Source: Nitrospira sp. CR1.1
GTDB lineage: Bacteria; Nitrospirota; Nitrospiria; Nitrospirales; Nitrospiraceae
DNA: 64,000 nt
Assembly: GCA_014055465.1 (NCBI GenBank)
Contig: WIAF01000003.1
Coordinates: 431,848 to 495,847, forward strand
Direction of reading: 5' to 3'
Below, in pieces: positions 46,619 through 56,889 of the stretch. The notes beneath the pieces were generated by a model. That model had not been told where the DNA came from. It saw nothing but the letters and a program-made list of their open reading frames with translations, and did no database searches. Every line of letters begins with the position of its first letter. Within the stretch, counting starts at the first letter, position 1. The translations under genes and the position numbers were made by a program.

Positions 46619-48690
46619 AGAACATCACACGCACAGATACGCCGCGGAATGCCCCGCCCGATCAATCGAGCCGGGAAAACCAGCTGTCGTCGCAGGCCTT
46701 GACGAACGAACGACGTCTGCGAGTCGCCATTGAACACGTTGAGCCGGAAGTCGACGGCGGCCGATATCCGATTAAGCGAGTGCTCGGAGACACGATCGTC
46801 GTTCAAGCGGACCTCTTTGCGGACGGACACGACGTGATACGAGGCGTGCTGCGTACCCGCCATGAGAGTCAGGACCAGTGGCTGGAAACACCGTTGAGCG
46901 CATTAGGAAACGACCGGTGGCAGGCCTCGTTCGACGTGACCGAGCTGGGACAATATCGTTATTGTATCGTGGGATGGGTGGATCACTTCGCCACGTGGCA
47001 GCGCGACATGCGCAAACGGTTGAGCGCGCAGCAGGATGTCACGGTAGACATTCTGATCGGCACACAGCTGATCGAACAGGCGGTCCGCCACGCGTCGGAT
47101 GTCTCAGGGCGTCGCCTGAAGGACATACAGGCACTGCTGTCTCGTTCTGATCCCGGTTCTCAGGCGCACCTGGACCTGCTGCTGGGGCAAGATGTGGAAG
47201 AGGTGATGGCGCACAGTGTTGATCGTCGCCTGAGCAGCTCCTACGATCGGGAACTCATCGTCGTGGTCGATCGTCCCAGAGCTCGGTTCAGCGCCTGGTA
47301 CGAAATGTTTCCGCGTTCTGCGACAGGCGAAGACCAGCCTCATGGTACATTCAAGGATTGCGAGGCGCGGCTGCCATATATCGCGGAGATGGGCTTTGAT
47401 GTGCTCTACCTTCCCCCCATTCATCCTATCGGCGAAACTCACCGGAAGGGACGAAACAATAATCCGCAAGGTGACTCGACATCGGTAGGCAGTCCCTGGG
47501 CCATCGGCGCGCGCAGCGGCGGGCACACGGCTATCCATTCTCAATTGGGCAGTCTGGACGACTTCAAGCAACTCGTGGCTGCTGCCCGAACGAAGGGAAT
47601 CGAGATTGCCCTCGATTTGGCTTTTCAATGCTCGCCAGACCATCCCTACGTCAAGAAGCATCCGGAATGGTTCATGACCCGCCCTGACGGCACCATCCAA
47701 TTTGCGGAAAATCCGCCTAAAAAGTACCAGGACATTTTCCCCTTACATTTCGAGACCGACGCGTACCTTCAGCTGTGGAAAGAGCTTCGAGCAGTTGTTC
47801 AGTATTGGATCGATCAGGGGATACGGATTTTTCGCGTGGACAATCCTCATACCAAACCATTTCTATTTTGGAAATGGCTGATTGGCGACGTGAAAGCCTC
47901 CTACCCGGAGACCATCTTCCTGGCCGAGGCCTTTACCAGGCCCAAGGTCATGTACCATCTGGCCAAGGCAGGCTTCACCCAGTCGTATACCTACTTTGCC
48001 TGGCGAAACAGCAAGCCCGAACTCACCGGCTATTTTACCGAGCTCACCCAGTCGCCCGTACGGGAATACTTCCGCCCCAACCTGTGGACCAACACACCCG
48101 ACATCCTCACCGAGCATTTACAGCACGGAGGACGCCCGGTGTTCATGGCGCGGCTGGCGCTCGCAGCAACCCTGGGGGCGAGTTACGGAATTTATGGTCC
48201 GGCCTTTGAATTGTACGAAAACCGCCCGCAGAAACCAGGCAGCGAAGAGTATCTGGACTCTGAAAAATATGAAGTGCGGCGCTGGGATATCTCCCGACCG
48301 GATAGCCTGAAGGAATTCATCGGCCTGATCAATCGTATCCGTCGTGAGAATCCTGCCCTGCACAGTGACGGGAGTCTGGAATTTCATCCCATCGACAACG
48401 AGTACCTCTTGGCTTACAGCAAGCAATCGCCTGACGGCTCGAATATTATTCTCGTCGTGGCGAACCTCAGTCCGCACCATGTCCATTCAGGATGGCTGGA
48501 ACTGAACCTGCCGGCTCTCGGAATTGACGCCGACCGTCCATTTCAGGTTCATGACTTGCTCACGCAGGCCTATTATGTGTGGCAGGGGCCGCGGAATTAT
48601 GTGCAGCTCGATCCCCATTCAGTGCCGGTCCAAATTTTTGCTGTGCGCCGGAACCTTCGGCGCGAACAGGATTTCGACTATTTCCTCTAA
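46615..48690 (+). CDS. glgE: alpha-1,4-glucan:maltose-1-phosphate maltosyltransferase GlgE
   Basis: The 691-residue GH13 enzyme has an N-terminal domain, then the catalytic barrel with LPPIHPIGETHRKGRNN, nucleophile Asp409 (FRVDNPHTKP) and acid/base Glu438 (LAEAFTRP). The 29-residue spacing equals that of characterised GlgE as I recall it. NPPKKYQDIFPL near residue 365 is typical of the maltose-1-phosphate site. GlgE extends alpha-1,4-glucan with maltosyl units. It follows the membrane-protein gene with a four-base overlap. Confidence 0.95.
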   Translation: MKNITRTDTPRNAPPDQSSRENQLSSQALTNERRLRVAIEHVEPEVDGGRYPIKRVLGDTIVVQADLFADGHDVIRGVLRTRHESQDQWLETPLSALGNDRWQASFDVTELGQYRYCIVGWVDHFATWQRDMRKRLSAQQDVTVDILIGTQLIEQAVRHASDVSGRRLKDIQALLSRSDPGSQAHLDLLLGQDVEEVMAHSVDRRLSSSYDRELIVVVDRPRARFSAWYEMFPRSATGEDQPHGTFKDCEARLPYIAEMGFDVLYLPPIHPIGETHRKGRNNNPQGDSTSVGSPWAIGARSGGHTAIHSQLGSLDDFKQLVAAARTKGIEIALDLAFQCSPDHPYVKKHPEWFMTRPDGTIQFAENPPKKYQDIFPLHFETDAYLQLWKELRAVVQYWIDQGIRIFRVDNPHTKPFLFWKWLIGDVKASYPETIFLAEAFTRPKVMYHLAKAGFTQSYTYFAWRNSKPELTGYFTELTQSPVREYFRPNLWTNTPDILTEHLQHGGRPVFMARLALAATLGASYGIYGPAFELYENRPQKPGSEEYLDSEKYEVRRWDISRPDSLKEFIGLINRIRRENPALHSDGSLEFHPIDNEYLLAYSKQSPDGSNIILVVANLSPHHVHSGWLELNLPALGIDADRPFQVHDLLTQAYYVWQGPRNYVQLDPHSVPVQIFAVRRNLRREQDFDYFL

Positions 48691-48715
48691 CCAGTCGCGA
48701 AGGCATCACGGCCCT

Positions 48716-50431
48716 ATGATAACCGTGCAAGATAACTGGACAGCGGCGTTCGATGGCCCCCTCCGCGCGGAGGTCGAAGAGAGGCTGCCGGCCTTCCTCA
48801 TGGCATCTCGATGGTTTGGCGGCAAAGCAAAGACGATTCGTTGCACAAAGTTTGCAGATATTCTTCAGGGGCACAGCGGGGACGGCTCCATGGTTCTGGG
48901 ATTGATCGACGTGTCCTATGATGAAGGCGGGATGGATACGTACACCCTTCCCATGACGGCCGCCTTCGATACGGAAGCAGACCGCATTCAACATGACCAT
49001 CCGCAGGCCATCATTGCGCCATTGACTGTCACCCATCTCCAGAAGGAGCGGTCCGGAATTCTGTATGATGCCGTATGGGATGCGGACTGCGCCTATTCGC
49101 TCCTCACCAGCATGGGCCGGCGCGCGCAATTCCTGGGTGCGTCTGGCACATTGGCCGGATCGGCCACAGAATTGTTTGACGAGGCGGCCAGCCGCGCACA
49201 GGCCGCGCCCAGCTCCGTGCTGAAAGGCGAACAGAGCAATACGTCAGTGAAATTCGGCGACTGCGCGATCATGAAGCTGTACCGCCGTGTCGAGCGTGGG
49301 ATAAACCCCGAATTGGAAGTCGGGCGCGCCCTCACGGCACGGCGCTTTCCTCATTCACCCGCCCTCATAGGCGCGCTGGAATATGTACGGGAACATGCCG
49401 AACCCATGACTGTCGCCCTGGCGCAATCCTTCATCGCCAATCAAGGGAATGCCTGGGATTATACGCTGACACAGCTGTCCCACTATCTTGCTCGTATCCT
49501 CACGCTCGATGACAAAGGGCGGGTGAGTGAACGGGAAGCGCATGAACGGTCGAATCAGGCACCCACGGCCAGTGATCTCATGTTTGACTACCGTGATGCA
49601 GCCAACTTGTTGGGACGGCGGACGGGTGAACTCCACATGGCGCTCGGACAACCCAGCGACGCGGCCGCCTTCGCTCCTGAAATCTGTTCTTCCTCGTATG
49701 TGCAGTCTCGTGTGTCTGCGATGCAGCAGTCCGCCACCCGGGCATTGTCATTACTGCGACGCCGATTGCCCGCCCTCGCTGACACCGACCGGGAACTGGC
49801 CAACACGGTCTTGCAACAGGAACCTATCCTTCTCGATCGGTTGGGAACACTGGCCAGGCAACCCTTGAGCGCCCTGCGCATTCGATGCCATGGCGATTAT
49901 CACCTGGGACAGGTTCTGTACACGGGCAATGACTTTGTCATCATAGATTTTGAAGGCGAACCGGCAAAACCTTTGGCGGAACGTCGAAGCAAATGTCTTC
50001 CCATCATAGATCTGGCCGGCATGATTCGGTCCTTTCACTATGCCGCGCATGTGGCGCTGCGCACAGTGTATGGGCAGCAGCCTATCCCGCCGACCTCGCT
50101 AGACCTGAATTCCCGGGTCGAGCAGTGGTATCGAACCGCCTGCACCGCATTTCTGAGAGGATATCGGACCACTGCCGGCGAGGCAGACTTTTCGCCCCGG
50201 TCGCCACAAGAGTTCAATCTCCTGCTGGATGTGTATGTTCTCGATAAGGCTTTCTACGAACTGACCTATGAATTGAATAACCGACCGGATTGGGTCGGAC
50301 TCCCCCTGGCCGGCCTCCTGCAATCTATAGAGACTTCATTGATCAGGGACGACATGGATAACGGAGTACCCGTCAAGAACGAGCCTGCTCCGAGCGCTAC
50401 AGGGCAGGCGAGAGATGAGGTGAATCAGTGA
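48716..50431 (+). CDS. maltokinase
   Basis: From the ATG at 48716 the protein has 571 residues. It has the maltokinase N-terminal cap (FLMASRWFGGKAKTIR) and an aminoglycoside-phosphotransferase-like kinase fold: VLKGEQSNTSVKFGD (ATP loop), HGDYHLGQVLY with the catalytic Asp, and IIDFEGEPAKPLAERR with the metal-binding Asp. It phosphorylates maltose to maltose-1-phosphate, the GlgE donor. Its stop overlaps the glgB GTG start by four bases. It is longer than most stand-alone maltokinases. Confidence 0.9.
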   Translation: MITVQDNWTAAFDGPLRAEVEERLPAFLMASRWFGGKAKTIRCTKFADILQGHSGDGSMVLGLIDVSYDEGGMDTYTLPMTAAFDTEADRIQHDHPQAIIAPLTVTHLQKERSGILYDAVWDADCAYSLLTSMGRRAQFLGASGTLAGSATELFDEAASRAQAAPSSVLKGEQSNTSVKFGDCAIMKLYRRVERGINPELEVGRALTARRFPHSPALIGALEYVREHAEPMTVALAQSFIANQGNAWDYTLTQLSHYLARILTLDDKGRVSEREAHERSNQAPTASDLMFDYRDAANLLGRRTGELHMALGQPSDAAAFAPEICSSSYVQSRVSAMQQSATRALSLLRRRLPALADTDRELANTVLQQEPILLDRLGTLARQPLSALRIRCHGDYHLGQVLYTGNDFVIIDFEGEPAKPLAERRSKCLPIIDLAGMIRSFHYAAHVALRTVYGQQPIPPTSLDLNSRVEQWYRTACTAFLRGYRTTAGEADFSPRSPQEFNLLLDVYVLDKAFYELTYELNNRPDWVGLPLAGLLQSIETSLIRDDMDNGVPVKNEPAPSATGQARDEVNQ

Positions 50432-52371
50432 GCAAGCAGAGGATCTCGCAGAAACCCGGTCCTTCGGCCATCAGCAGACTGACTGATCATGATGTGTACC
50501 TCTTTAATGAGGGAACCCACTTTCAACTGTATGACAAACTTGGCGCGCACCCCATGGCGCGTCAGGGACAGCAGGGAACCTCTTTCGCGGTGTGGGCGCC
50601 GAACGCGGAACAGGTATCCGTCATCGGCTCGTTCAATGACTGGAACCGCGATGTGCACCATCTCCATCAGCGGGGAGAGTCAGGCATTTGGGAAGGATTC
50701 ATCGCGGAGTCCGTGAAGGGCACGTTATACAAATACCATGTCCACTCGCGCCACTCCGACTATCGAGTCGACAAAAGCGACCCGCTCTCATTCTTTAATG
50801 AAATTCCGCCGAAATCGGCCTCCATCGTCTGGGATCTCGATTACGAATGGACGGACCGCGAGTGGCTGCGCACGCGCCAGCGTACCAATGCCTTGGATGC
50901 GCCGATGGCCATTTACGAAATGCATATCGGATCATGGAAACGCATCGCTGCCGAGCAGAATCGATCGCTCAGCTATCGTGAACTCGCGCTCCCGCTGGCC
51001 GAATATCTGCAGCAGACCGGGTTCACCCATGTGGAATTCATGCCGCTGACCGATCATCCGTTTTTTGGCTCTTGGGGCTATCAGACCACCGGTTATTTTG
51101 CCCCGACCGGCAACTACGGCACGCCACAAGACCTGATGTATCTGATCGATACGTTGCACAACCACGGCATCGGGGTCTTGCTGGATTGGGTGCCTTCGCA
51201 TTTTCCGACCGATGAGCAGGGGCTGGGATTTTTCGATGGCACGCACCTGTATGAACATGCGAATCCTCAGCAGGGATTCCAGCCGGATTGGAATACCTTT
51301 GTCTTCAATTTCGGACGCAACGAGGTGCGAAGTTTTCTCATCAGCAGCGCCCTCTTCTGGCTCGACAAATATCACTTCGACGGCCTGCGTTTGGACGCAG
51401 TGGCATCCATGCTGTATTTGGATTATTCGCGGAAGGAAGGCGAATGGGTGCCCAATCAGTACGGCGGCCGGGAAAATCTTGAGGCCATTGAATTCCTCAA
51501 ACGATTGAACGAAGAGGTATACCGGCACTTCCCGGATGTTCAGACCATTGCCGAAGAATCCACCGCCTGGCCGCTAGTATCGCGACCGACGTATCTCGGC
51601 GGCTTGGGGTTCGGATTAAAGTGGGACATGGGCTGGATGCATGACACATTGACCTACATGCAAAAGGACCCGATTGATCGGAAGTACCATCATCACAATC
51701 TGACCTTTCGGATGCTCTATGCCTTCCACGAGAACTTCGTGCTTCCTCTCTCCCATGACGAGGTGGTGTATGGGAAAGGCTCTTTGTTAGGGAAAATGCC
51801 GGGGGATGAATGGCAGAAATTCGCCAACCTCCGCCTGCTGTTCGGGCACATGTACTCCCAAGCCGCCAAGAAGCTCTTGTTCATGGGAGGGGAATTCGGC
51901 CAGCCGGCTGAATGGTCCCACGATGGTCAGCTGGAGTGGAGCGCGTTGGAACGTCCACTCCATCGAGGCATGCACCAGTGGGTCACGGATCTGAATAACC
52001 TGTATCGTCGAGAATCTTCACTCCACGAAGGCGATGTCGATCCCTCCGGCATCGAATGGATCGACTGTCAGGATGCCGAATCCAGTGTCATCAGCCTGAT
52101 ACGGAAAGGACGTGCAACCGACGACATCATTCTCGTGGTGTGCAACTTCACCCCGGTCCCCCGTCTCAATTATCGAATCGGGGCGCCGCGAGGAGGATAC
52201 TGGAAGGAACTGTTGAACAGCGATGCCGCCATCTATGGGGGACACGACTGGGGAAATGGCGGAGGGGTGGAAGCGACACCCATACCGTTACATGGACGCA
52301 CCCATTCGGTAACCTGCACGTTGCCTGCTCTGTCTGTCATCTTTCTCAAACATACCCGGTCAGGATCGTGA
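50428..52371 (+). CDS. glgB: 1,4-alpha-glucan branching enzyme GlgB
   Basis: The 647-residue protein has a CBM48 domain at about residues 35-130 (FAVWAPNAEQVSVIGSFNDWN) and a GH13 barrel with Asp323 (RLDAVASM), Glu376 (IAEEST) and SHDEVVYGKGSLLGKMPGD. It lacks the extra N1 domain of longer GlgB proteins. It introduces alpha-1,6 branches into the glucan made by GlgE. Start is GTG with GATGAGG upstream. This is the last gene of the operon; no terminator hairpin was found after it. Confidence 0.95.
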   Translation: MSKQRISQKPGPSAISRLTDHDVYLFNEGTHFQLYDKLGAHPMARQGQQGTSFAVWAPNAEQVSVIGSFNDWNRDVHHLHQRGESGIWEGFIAESVKGTLYKYHVHSRHSDYRVDKSDPLSFFNEIPPKSASIVWDLDYEWTDREWLRTRQRTNALDAPMAIYEMHIGSWKRIAAEQNRSLSYRELALPLAEYLQQTGFTHVEFMPLTDHPFFGSWGYQTTGYFAPTGNYGTPQDLMYLIDTLHNHGIGVLLDWVPSHFPTDEQGLGFFDGTHLYEHANPQQGFQPDWNTFVFNFGRNEVRSFLISSALFWLDKYHFDGLRLDAVASMLYLDYSRKEGEWVPNQYGGRENLEAIEFLKRLNEEVYRHFPDVQTIAEESTAWPLVSRPTYLGGLGFGLKWDMGWMHDTLTYMQKDPIDRKYHHHNLTFRMLYAFHENFVLPLSHDEVVYGKGSLLGKMPGDEWQKFANLRLLFGHMYSQAAKKLLFMGGEFGQPAEWSHDGQLEWSALERPLHRGMHQWVTDLNNLYRRESSLHEGDVDPSGIEWIDCQDAESSVISLIRKGRATDDIILVVCNFTPVPRLNYRIGAPRGGYWKELLNSDAAIYGGHDWGNGGGVEATPIPLHGRTHSVTCTLPALSVIFLKHTRSGS

Positions 52372-52471
52372 CTTCGTCGAAACGATAATCCGGGATCTCC
52401 CAGGGTTCATGCCCTCCGTTCCGCTCGCGACATTTCCGTTGTATTTCACCTCGCACCGTTGCCATTCACGA

Positions 52472-52483
52472 CGCGTATACGCG
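52472..52483. promoter_or_regulatory. 12-base perfect palindrome, candidate activator site
   Basis: CGCGTATACGCG is a perfect palindrome centred about 78 bases upstream of the -24 element of the putative sigma-54 promoter. That is within the usual range for an enhancer-binding-protein site. Confidence 0.4.
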
Positions 52484-52553
52484 CCGGATCGCCACTCACT
52501 CACGGTTGCGTAAAAAATCAACTGGTTACATCCGACAATCCATTCGTTCTCCG

Positions 52554-52569
52554 AGGCATGGGTGTTGCT
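52554..52569 (+). promoter_or_regulatory. putative sigma-54 (-24/-12) promoter
   Basis: AGGCATGGGTGTTGCT matches TGGCACG-N4-TTGCW in the invariant GG (52555-52556) and GC (52567-52568) with exactly ten bases between. It lies about 85 bases before the secreted-protein gene that leads to the porin and a sigma-54 activator. Confidence 0.6.
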
Positions 52570-52655
52570 GATGTATGGAAACAAGAACGGTCAGCCAGCA
52601 TCTCATTCATGCACATCACTCCGGCTGAGAGGTCGGACTACTCGAGGAGGACAAG

Positions 52656-53147
52656 ATGAAAAGAGCCATCGCATTGTATTCGACAACATTCGTGCTCGGA
52701 GCCTGTTCCCTGCTGGGGTTCCCCCCTGCTCAGACATGGTCCATGGGTCTCGAACCAGTCGCCTGGAATAACAATCAGAAATCACCCGCGTGGGCTGAGG
52801 AATTACTCGGTCAGGTGGTGACCTACCAGACCATGGCCGAGAAAAGCCTGATTCCAGGGAGTTTTCAACCCTATGTCGAGCACATGAGCAAGGTTCGAGA
52901 GTTGCACCGGTCCGGAAATCGACGTGCCACGTACGACGGCGTCAATGCCTTGATGGTCATGCTCGAAGCTCGGGTTGGTGGCATTGACGAGCACAGCGCC
53001 GATGCCTTGTGGGATTTTTGCTACCGAGTGACGCCCGATGAGTTCCACGCGCGTGATCGACACATCCGCGCGAAGGGTGCAGACACGGTCAAAGAGCACG
53101 AAGAATTCATGCGCAATATGGAAGAACGGGCGGGCATGAGTTTCTAG
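52656..53147 (+). CDS. secreted protein of unknown function
   Basis: The 163-residue product starts with a signal peptide (MKRAIALYSTTFVLGACSLLG); the Cys could also be a lipidation site (LGAC). The mature part is helical, with no family I recognise, and ends in EHEEFMRNMEERAG. GAGGAGG precedes the ATG. It lies downstream of a putative sigma-54 promoter and 138 bases upstream of the porin gene, so it may be part of the same regulon. Confidence 0.7.
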   Translation: MKRAIALYSTTFVLGACSLLGFPPAQTWSMGLEPVAWNNNQKSPAWAEELLGQVVTYQTMAEKSLIPGSFQPYVEHMSKVRELHRSGNRRATYDGVNALMVMLEARVGGIDEHSADALWDFCYRVTPDEFHARDRHIRAKGADTVKEHEEFMRNMEERAGMSF

Positions 53148-53285
53148 TCGTCGTTCGATTCGTCGAACAGTGAATCTGTCACGGGCCGGGGTAGATCGAT
53201 CGCACAGACCTCGGCCCACCCGCCCCAGGCCCGGGAAAATGGAGGATTCTATGTTCCATGACTTCCGAGACGCCGCGCCATCGCC

Positions 53286-54971
53286 ATGTGGAAATTCCTC
53301 CTGCTGTGTGTTGCCCTCACCATTTCATTGGGGACTGTTCTCGCGACGACTTCTCTTTGGGCACAAACCGAGGAGGTCGGCTATGGGCCGATGTCACCTG
53401 CACTCGTTTCCCCGGTCGAACGAAACATGATAGAGAGCGACCCAGTTTCGATGCTCTCTCCCCCTTCGATCTTCGACATTCAGAATTTCTGGATGCGCGC
53501 CGACCTTCGTGTGAGACCGGAATGGCGCAACGGAGTCTGCTTTGGAGGCGGGCCCCCGGTGAATGGAGCGTGCAACAGCCTCAATCTCTCCGGATCTGGC
53601 ACTCCAGCTCATCATGGTTCCAAGGCCAGCGACTTTTTTGTTCAGCAATGGGCACGGGTTGGCATTGGTTATGATCCATCGCCCAATCTCAATTTTTACC
53701 TTGAGGTCCAGGATTCGGCGACATGGGGAGCCAGCGGCAATCCGCTCGGCGGAAGTCAGGGGGGAGACGCATCCAACCATCACTGTGGCACTCAACGACC
53801 GGGACAATGCCGTCTGGGAATCCGGGCGGGCTACGCGCTTGTCCGCAATCTCGCCGGAGTCGAGGGACTCAGTGCGAAGGTTGGCCGTCAATACGTCGTG
53901 TTCGGCAATCAACGGTTGTTCGGCCACTTTGATTGGGCGAATACCGGCTACTCCCACGATGGCATCATGTTGAGTTACACTCGAACCGATTTCGACGTGA
54001 AGCTCGGCTGGTTCCGAAATTCTGAGACTGACCTTGGTCAAGCTGACCCCGGTGGAAGTCTGACCCCGAATCTGATGACCTGTAACCAGCACGTCGCGTC
54101 CCAGTCCGTCTGCAATCCAGCCCTCGCACAACATGCGACCGACGCGGGGAGCGACGTCGACATGGTGGTGCTCTACAATCAAATCCGGAGCTTCCCTCGA
54201 ATAGTTGTCGAACCCTATTACGTCCTCTACTCCAACCGTCTTCCGGAACGAGCCAACCCGGGGCAATACCTTCCCAAATCGGCCTCCCAGCTGCGACATA
54301 TGGTCGGGCTTCGTATCGAAATGCGTGAGGGCAATTGGGATGTTGTGCATGAATCCGCCTACCAGTTCGGGCGGACCGCGGATGGATTCGATTTCGACAA
54401 TCAACGCAACCTGAGGATCAATGCCTGGGCCTCGGGGACCTGGCTTGGCCACACCTGGTATACACATCCGTGGAAACCGCGGCTCGCCATCGGCTTCGAC
54501 TATGCCTCCGGAGACGGCGATAGCAACTGCGTCACACCAGGTGGGAATCTCGCACGCAGCTGTGGCGGCAATGCCAACACGTTCGAGAATTTCTTTCCGA
54601 CCAATTTCCTGCACGTCGGGTACATGCTCAACGGCGCCTGGCGGAATACGGTTCAGCCCCAGGTGAATATACAAGCGAGGCCGACCGGCCGGGATCACAT
54701 CGAAATCTGGGCGTTGCGCAAGTACTTGGCAAGCGCTCGCGACAACTGGTACCGTGGATCGCAGGGGCCGCTTATTTTTTCCCGGTCCGACAACCAGGCA
54801 ACCCATGTGGGCGACGAAGTGGATTTCGCATGGAGCCATATGTTTGCAGACGGCAAAGTGTCGTTGGCTGTCATCTATGGTCATTTTTTTTCAGGACCCT
54901 ATATCCGCCACCAGCTCGGCGCCTCCGCAGATCAGAATTGGGGCATCATACAACTGTGGACAAATTTCTGA
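53286..54971 (+). CDS. alginate-export-type outer-membrane porin
   Basis: The 561-residue protein has a signal peptide (cleavage near LWAQ, residue 27) and alternating beta-strand pattern throughout. Aromatic belts (LNFYLEVQDS, VGRQYVVFGNQRLFGHFDW) and a C-terminal strand ending IIQLWTNF with terminal Phe are typical of outer-membrane barrels. Segments such as SHDGIMLSYTR and DYASGDGD resemble the alginate export family. The substrate is unknown; many members in non-alginate producers carry other anions or small solutes. Four Cys pairs in loops may form disulfides. The stop is six bases before the regulator gene. Confidence 0.85.
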   Translation: MWKFLLLCVALTISLGTVLATTSLWAQTEEVGYGPMSPALVSPVERNMIESDPVSMLSPPSIFDIQNFWMRADLRVRPEWRNGVCFGGGPPVNGACNSLNLSGSGTPAHHGSKASDFFVQQWARVGIGYDPSPNLNFYLEVQDSATWGASGNPLGGSQGGDASNHHCGTQRPGQCRLGIRAGYALVRNLAGVEGLSAKVGRQYVVFGNQRLFGHFDWANTGYSHDGIMLSYTRTDFDVKLGWFRNSETDLGQADPGGSLTPNLMTCNQHVASQSVCNPALAQHATDAGSDVDMVVLYNQIRSFPRIVVEPYYVLYSNRLPERANPGQYLPKSASQLRHMVGLRIEMREGNWDVVHESAYQFGRTADGFDFDNQRNLRINAWASGTWLGHTWYTHPWKPRLAIGFDYASGDGDSNCVTPGGNLARSCGGNANTFENFFPTNFLHVGYMLNGAWRNTVQPQVNIQARPTGRDHIEIWALRKYLASARDNWYRGSQGPLIFSRSDNQATHVGDEVDFAWSHMFADGKVSLAVIYGHFFSGPYIRHQLGASADQNWGIIQLWTNF

Positions 54972-54977
54972 TTCGCC

Positions 54978-56531
54978 ATGCAACGCGCAACTCTGAATTT
55001 TGAGACACTCCTCGAAGTCACCAATGCCCTGAACTCGCAGCGAGACATTGAGAGTCTCTGGCGAGTCATCGCCGACCAAATCCAAAAGGTGATTCCCTGG
55101 GATCGTGCAGGCATTACCTTGTACGAATCCACTACCGATGCCTTTCGGTTTTATGCCGTCATCACCAATATGGCCACCCCGGCCCTGGCGCATGACAGCG
55201 TCATTCCCCGCGAGGGCAGCGCGGTGGGGTGGGTGCATGACCATCGGCGGCTGCACATTCGTGGCAACCTCCAGAAGGAACAAGTATTTCTCGAAGACCG
55301 CTTTTACGCTCAAGAAGGTTTGGGACGCATGATCAACCTGCCGCTCCTGGTCCGGGAGCATTGTCTCGGCACACTCAACATCGGCAGTGTGCGAGAGGGC
55401 CATCCCGACCCGGACGACTGCAAATTCTTACAACAAGTCGCCACTCAAATCGCCTACGCCATCGATCACGTGCTGGCGTACCAGCAGATCAAACAACTGA
55501 GCGAGCGCTTGCGCCGCGAGAACGAGTATCTCGCCGAAGAGGTGAAAGCCAGCCGGAATCAACGCCTGCTCGTCGGCGCATCTTCGTCATTCAGCCAAGT
55601 AGTCGAGCTCGTGAAAGCCGTCGCTCCGACAGACACGACCGTCCTCCTTCTTGGGGAAACCGGAACAGGCAAGGAAGTGTTGGCCCAGGCGCTTCATGAC
55701 TTGAGCGCGCGAAGCCAAAAGCCATTTATTCGCGTCAATTGCGCAGCCCTGCCCTCCGGGCTGATTGAAAGCGAATTATTCGGGCATGAACGCGGGGCCT
55801 TTACCGGAGCTCAACTTCGCAGGGCGGGACGTTTCGAACTGGCCCATACGGGCACGTTGTTTTTGGACGAGATCGGCGAAATGCCCTTAGAGACCCAGGC
55901 CAAACTGCTGCGTGTCCTCCAAGACGGCATGGTGGATCGAATCGGCGGAACGCGGCCGGTCTCCGTGAATGTTCGCTTGATCGCCGCAACCAATGCCGAC
56001 CTGCCCGCCGCAATTCAACAGGGAACCTTTCGCGCCGACCTCTACTACCGGCTCCACATCTTTCCCATCGCCGTGCCTCCCCTCAGGGAACGCCGTGAGG
56101 ATATTCAGCTCCTCGCGCAACATTTTCTCGCACAGATCGGCGCCAAGCATAAGCGACCGCATCTCACCTTTGAGCCACAGTCGATGGCACGCCTCCTCAC
56201 CTATAACTGGCCCGGGAACGTCCGTGAGCTTCAAAACGTGATCGAGCGAGCCGTGATCCTCTCCAGCTCATCCCAAGTCACCGTGGACGAAATGTTGCTT
56301 CCGATCCTACAGGCGGGTCCCGCCGCCCCGATGAGCCAGACCGACAGCCTCCAGGAACTCGAACGACATCACATCATCATGATGCTCGAACGGACCAAAT
56401 GGCGAATCTACGGCGACCAGGGAGCGGCCAATCTCTTAGGACTCAACCCGGAAACGCTGCGAAGCCGCTTGCGAAAGCTCGGTATTCGCCGTCCCGTCCC
56501 AAGATCGCCCGCACCCAGCCCGATGCGCTAA
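54978..56531 (+). CDS. sigma-54-dependent transcriptional activator with GAF domain
   Basis: The 517-residue protein has an N-terminal GAF domain (about 20-165), a coiled linker, and an AAA+ domain. The AAA+ domain carries Walker A GETGTGKE (226-233), the sigma-54 contact loop GAFTGA (273-278), Walker [10 protein letters not shown] and the arginine region of [13 protein letters not shown]-terminal Fis-type HTH follows ([20 protein letters not shown]). The layout is that of FhlA/NorR-type activators that sense a small molecule through GAF. It is only six bases after the porin gene and may control the sigma-54 promoter at 52554. Confidence 0.93.
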   Translation: MQRATLNFETLLEVTNALNSQRDIESLWRVIADQIQKVIPWDRAGITLYESTTDAFRFYAVITNMATPALAHDSVIPREGSAVGWVHDHRRLHIRGNLQKEQVFLEDRFYAQEGLGRMINLPLLVREHCLGTLNIGSVREGHPDPDDCKFLQQVATQIAYAIDHVLAYQQIKQLSERLRRENEYLAEEVKASRNQRLLVGASSSFSQVVELVKAVAPTDTTVLLLGETGTGKEVLAQALHDLSARSQKPFIRVNCAALPSGLIESELFGHERGAFTGAQLRRAGRFELAHTGTLFLDEIGEMPLETQAKLLRVLQDGMVDRIGGTRPVSVNVRLIAATNADLPAAIQQGTFRADLYYRLHIFPIAVPPLRERREDIQLLAQHFLAQIGAKHKRPHLTFEPQSMARLLTYNWPGNVRELQNVIERAVILSSSSQVTVDEMLLPILQAGPAAPMSQTDSLQELERHHIIMMLERTKWRIYGDQGAANLLGLNPETLRSRLRKLGIRRPVPRSPAPSPMR

Positions 56532-56889
56532 CCCATTCACATCACGAGATTCATGCCGTTTGGCTCCACGGGCGACAAGTACGCAGAGACCAGCGGAGAC
56601 AATGTGTCGCCTTGACGCCCGAACATTCCTGAACACCGGACCGCTCATTTGACCAAGCGATCACAGGCATGATAAGTTGCTAAACCGTACGAGTCACGAG
56701 CGAGATCCCACGCTTCGCGTTTCCGTCATCGCCGCGCGATCGCTTCCTCTAGTTACGCTCCTCCTACGGCCCGTTTCCCAGATCCGACCAGGAAATGGGC
56801 AAAGCATGGGGGCCAGAGCATCGCTGCCCCACTGCCCCCAGTTTGATGGCCTGGACATCGCCATCCTGTTGTTCTGAAAGGAGTGTACG
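56532..56889 (+). other. intergenic region without a supported gene
   Basis: No coding sequence, RNA gene or strong hairpin is supported in these 358 bases. Short frames are present but show no family features. The last 15 bases hold the ribosome site (AAAGGAG) of the next gene. Confidence 0.5.

Noticed and set aside
53394..54884. Minus-strand open frame of 496 codons opposite the porin gene
   Set aside because: The plus strand encodes a recognisable signal peptide and beta-barrel; the antisense translation has no domain or ribosome site.
56846..56866. GG-N10-GC match upstream of the small basic protein gene
   Set aside because: The GG and GC are spaced correctly, but the -12 part reads ATCGCC rather than TTGCA/T and the -24 part is weak; likely chance.
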